Positions 62,038 to 64,000 of a stretch of DNA of 64,000 bases are shown in pieces. The number at the start of each line of letters is the position of its first letter. Position 1 is the first letter of the stretch. The position numbers were made by a program, and so were the translations under genes. The stretch covers positions 124,001-188,000 of the forward strand of contig NZ_AUAS01000006.1 of assembly GCF_000428845.1 (NCBI RefSeq), written 5' to 3'. Under the pieces are notes generated by a model. That model was given only the letters and a program-made list of their open reading frames with translations. It was not told the DNA's origin and did not search any database. The DNA comes from Dyadobacter alkalitolerans DSM 23607. GTDB taxonomy: Bacteria; Bacteroidota; Bacteroidia; Cytophagales; Spirosomataceae.

Positions 62038-64000
62038 ATGAAAAAGTACTTAATCACGCTTATTCCGGTAGTATTACTGGGCTGGCAGAAGGGGCCTGTT
62101 CAGGAAAAAGCGGCACTTATACCAGCCGCAGAGGTGTCAATGGACGAGGATATCAAGCCTATTCCTGCTCAGTTTAAAGCTGAGGAGCTGACAACCAGGA
62201 TTCTTTCCAGTTATCATTACAGAAAGACCAGGCTCAGCGATTCGCTTTCACAAGCGATTTTTGATAAGTACATTGATGGCATTGATCATGGCAAGCTATA
62301 TTATCTGGCCAGCGATTTAGCCGATTTTGACAAATACAAAAATTCGTTTGACGATTATCTTCAAAAGAGGGAGTTGGATGTGCCATTTGCGATGTATAAT
62401 GTTTTCAGAAAACGTTATAAAGAAAGAAGTGACTACATTCAGGGACTTTTGAAAGAGGAGAAACCATTTGATTTTACGGCAGACGAGTCTATGAACACCG
62501 ACCGTGAAAAAGCGACGTGGGCTAAGAGTACGGACGAACTAAACGACACATGGCGCAAGTATCTGAAAAGTGAAGCGCTGGATTTGAAGTTGTCGGGCAA
62601 GGCGGATACGGCCGTTATTTCAACATTGAAGGACCGTTATAAAAACCGTGACCGTGCATTGGGACGCATTCGTACTGAGCAGGTTTTTCAAATGTTCATG
62701 AATGCTTATGCTGAGTCTATGGACCCGCATACGAGCTATATGGCACCAACTTCGGCGGACCGTTTCAAACAGGAAATGAGCCAGTCGCTGGAAGGAATCG
62801 GCGCATTGCTTCGTGAGGAAGATAATTATATCAAAATCGTAGAAGTAATCCCTGGCGGTCCTGCATTCAAAGGAAAGCAGCTTAAAAAGGAAGATAAGAT
62901 CATTGCAGTTGCCCAGGGAGACGAAGGTAAAATGGTGGATATTGTCGGCTGGTTTGTAGATGACGCAGTGAAACTGATCAAAGGGCCGAAATCAACTGTG
63001 GTAAGGCTTCAGGTAATCTCCGCGGATGCGATTTCAGGAACACCTCCAAAAGAATACAGATTGGTACGTGAGAAGATCAAATTGGAAGAGCAGCGTGCAA
63101 AAAGTGAGATCGTTTCAGTTAATAATGCCAACAAAGAATACAAAATCGGCGTAATCGACATTCCGCTTTTCTACCGTGACTTTGAAGGCGCGCAACATAA
63201 AGAGAAGGAGTTTTCAAGCACAACACGCGATGTACAAAAGCTGATTACTGAGCTGCAAGCGTCTAATGTTGACGGAATTGTAATTGACCTGAGAAACAAC
63301 GGTGGTGGTTCATTGACAGAGGCGGTTTCACTGACAGGTTTGTTTATCAACAGAGGTCCGGTGGTTCAGGTTAAAGAAGGACAGGGAGAAGTTGAAGTTC
63401 AGTCTGACAATGATCCTACCATTGCTTATGAGGGCCCTATGGCCGTGATGGTGAACCGTTTTAGTGCTTCTGCATCAGAAATTTTCGCGGCAGCCATTCA
63501 GGATTACAAACGCGGAATCATTGTTGGAGAGCAAACTTACGGTAAAGGAACCGTTCAAACATTGATCGACCTGAACCAGTGGGTTCCGAAAGAAACAGAC
63601 CAGTTGGGACAGGTGAAGCTTACAGTTGCTAAATTTTACAGAATCAACGGAAGCAGCACGCAGCTTAAAGGTGTAATGCCTGATCTGGAATTGCCAACCG
63701 CATTTAAAGTAAATGAATTCGGTGAAGGTTCTCAGCCAAGCGCATTGCCTTGGGATCAAATTGCATCTTCGCGCTACGAGCCAACCAACAACATTAATGC
63801 CAAAGTGGTTGACCAGCTCAAAGGCAAATACAATCAGCGTTTGAAAACGGACGAAGAGTTAAAAACTTTGGTTAAAACGCTTAACGATTTTAAAGAAGCA
63901 CGCGAAAACAAGATCGTTTCCTTGCAAGAATCAAAACGTAAAGTAGAACGTGCCGAAGCGGAGAAAAAAAGGCTTGCTATGAAGCAACTTGGCGAGGACA
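62038..64000 (+). CDS. carboxy-terminal processing protease (Prc/Tsp, S41), 3' end outside the window
   Basis: 654 codons are visible with no stop before the window end. N-terminal signal-like segment (KKYLITLIPVVLLGW), an N-terminal helical domain (about 45-230), a PDZ domain (about 255-335; IKIVEVIPGGPAFKGKQLKKED), and the S41 catalytic domain with Ser478 in FSASASEIF, Asp489 in AIQDY and Lys503 in YGKGTVQT. Order and spacing match E. coli Tsp/Prc. Periplasmic; processes C-termini of exported proteins. It follows the FKBP gene, a sensible pairing for envelope protein quality control. The C-terminal DUF3340-like region begins but is cut. Confidence 0.93.
   Translation, partial: MKKYLITLIPVVLLGWQKGPVQEKAALIPAAEVSMDEDIKPIPAQFKAEELTTRILSSYHYRKTRLSDSLSQAIFDKYIDGIDHGKLYYLASDLADFDKYKNSFDDYLQKRELDVPFAMYNVFRKRYKERSDYIQGLLKEEKPFDFTADESMNTDREKATWAKSTDELNDTWRKYLKSEALDLKLSGKADTAVISTLKDRYKNRDRALGRIRTEQVFQMFMNAYAESMDPHTSYMAPTSADRFKQEMSQSLEGIGALLREEDNYIKIVEVIPGGPAFKGKQLKKEDKIIAVAQGDEGKMVDIVGWFVDDAVKLIKGPKSTVVRLQVISADAISGTPPKEYRLVREKIKLEEQRAKSEIVSVNNANKEYKIGVIDIPLFYRDFEGAQHKEKEFSSTTRDVQKLITELQASNVDGIVIDLRNNGGGSLTEAVSLTGLFINRGPVVQVKEGQGEVEVQSDNDPTIAYEGPMAVMVNRFSASASEIFAAAIQDYKRGIIVGEQTYGKGTVQTLIDLNQWVPKETDQLGQVKLTVAKFYRINGSSTQLKGVMPDLELPTAFKVNEFGEGSQPSALPWDQIASSRYEPTNNINAKVVDQLKGKYNQRLKTDEELKTLVKTLNDFKEARENKIVSLQESKRKVERAEAEKKRLAMKQLGED

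Overview
The window reads as a chromosomal segment of a Bacteroidota bacterium of the Cytophagales type, most like Dyadobacter or Spirosoma. This rests on gene content (SLBB exporter, tandem Wzi porins, DUF1080 hydrolase, DUF6600 protein, PVC-type heme lipoprotein, split ATP synthase genes), on moderate GC, on weak Shine-Dalgarno sequences, and on -7 boxes of the Bacteroidota form TAnnTTTG upstream of several genes. It carries about 50 protein genes. I found no rRNA, tRNA, CRISPR array, prophage or insertion sequence.

Layout. 1-3.7 kb: the C-terminal part of an SF1 helicase, a DUF1080 sugar hydrolase and a HIT protein. 3.7-31.9 kb, almost all on the minus strand: one large surface-polysaccharide locus. 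Read in the direction of transcription (from 31.9 kb downward) it encodes an SLBB outer-membrane exporter, a Wzz-type co-polymerase, a complete pseudaminic-acid pathway (pseB, pseC, pseF, a pseG-pseH fusion, pseI), a Wzx flippase, an unassigned GT-B-like protein, a Wzy-like polymerase, GT4 enzymes and two secreted beta-helix proteins. It continues with a UDP-GlcNAc dehydrogenase/4-epimerase pair (TviB/TviC type), another GT4, an initiating sugar-phosphate transferase and three tandem Wzi-family outer-membrane proteins. The simplest reading is a Wzx/Wzy-dependent capsule or exopolysaccharide containing pseudaminic acid and an N-acetylhexosaminuronic acid. A strong terminator at 15.6 kb splits the locus into at least two transcription units.

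32-38.8 kb: aspS (minus strand), then on the plus strand a beta-propeller lipoprotein, a CocE-type hydrolase and a prolyl oligopeptidase, the last two translationally coupled. 39.1-43.9 kb: an L-rhamnose catabolic pair (aldolase/dehydrogenase fusion and isomerase) with two hairpins between the genes, a REP-like repeat cluster and a GntR/LacI-type regulator. 44-54.7 kb: DUF6600 protein with 45-bp coding repeats, ribosome-rescue factor ArfB, an MFS transporter, two small membrane/hypothetical genes, a 1147-aa heme lipoprotein, a HigBA toxin-antitoxin pair, a CNNM/CorC protein and a small secreted protein. 54.7-64 kb: a second REP-like cluster, galU, a glucuronokinase-like GHMP kinase with a TTG start, YceI, a LolA-like protein, atpG and atpA, a secreted FKBP and a C-terminally cut Prc-type protease.

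The most interesting content is the polysaccharide locus. Within it stand out the PseG-PseH fusion, the unassigned protein next to the pse genes (a candidate pseudaminyltransferase), and the two secreted beta-helix proteins placed among the glycosyltransferases. Coordinates of starts were chosen by checking the start codon in the sequence. Where the longest frame begins with GTG or TTG and an ATG follows close by before the first conserved residues, the ATG was taken.
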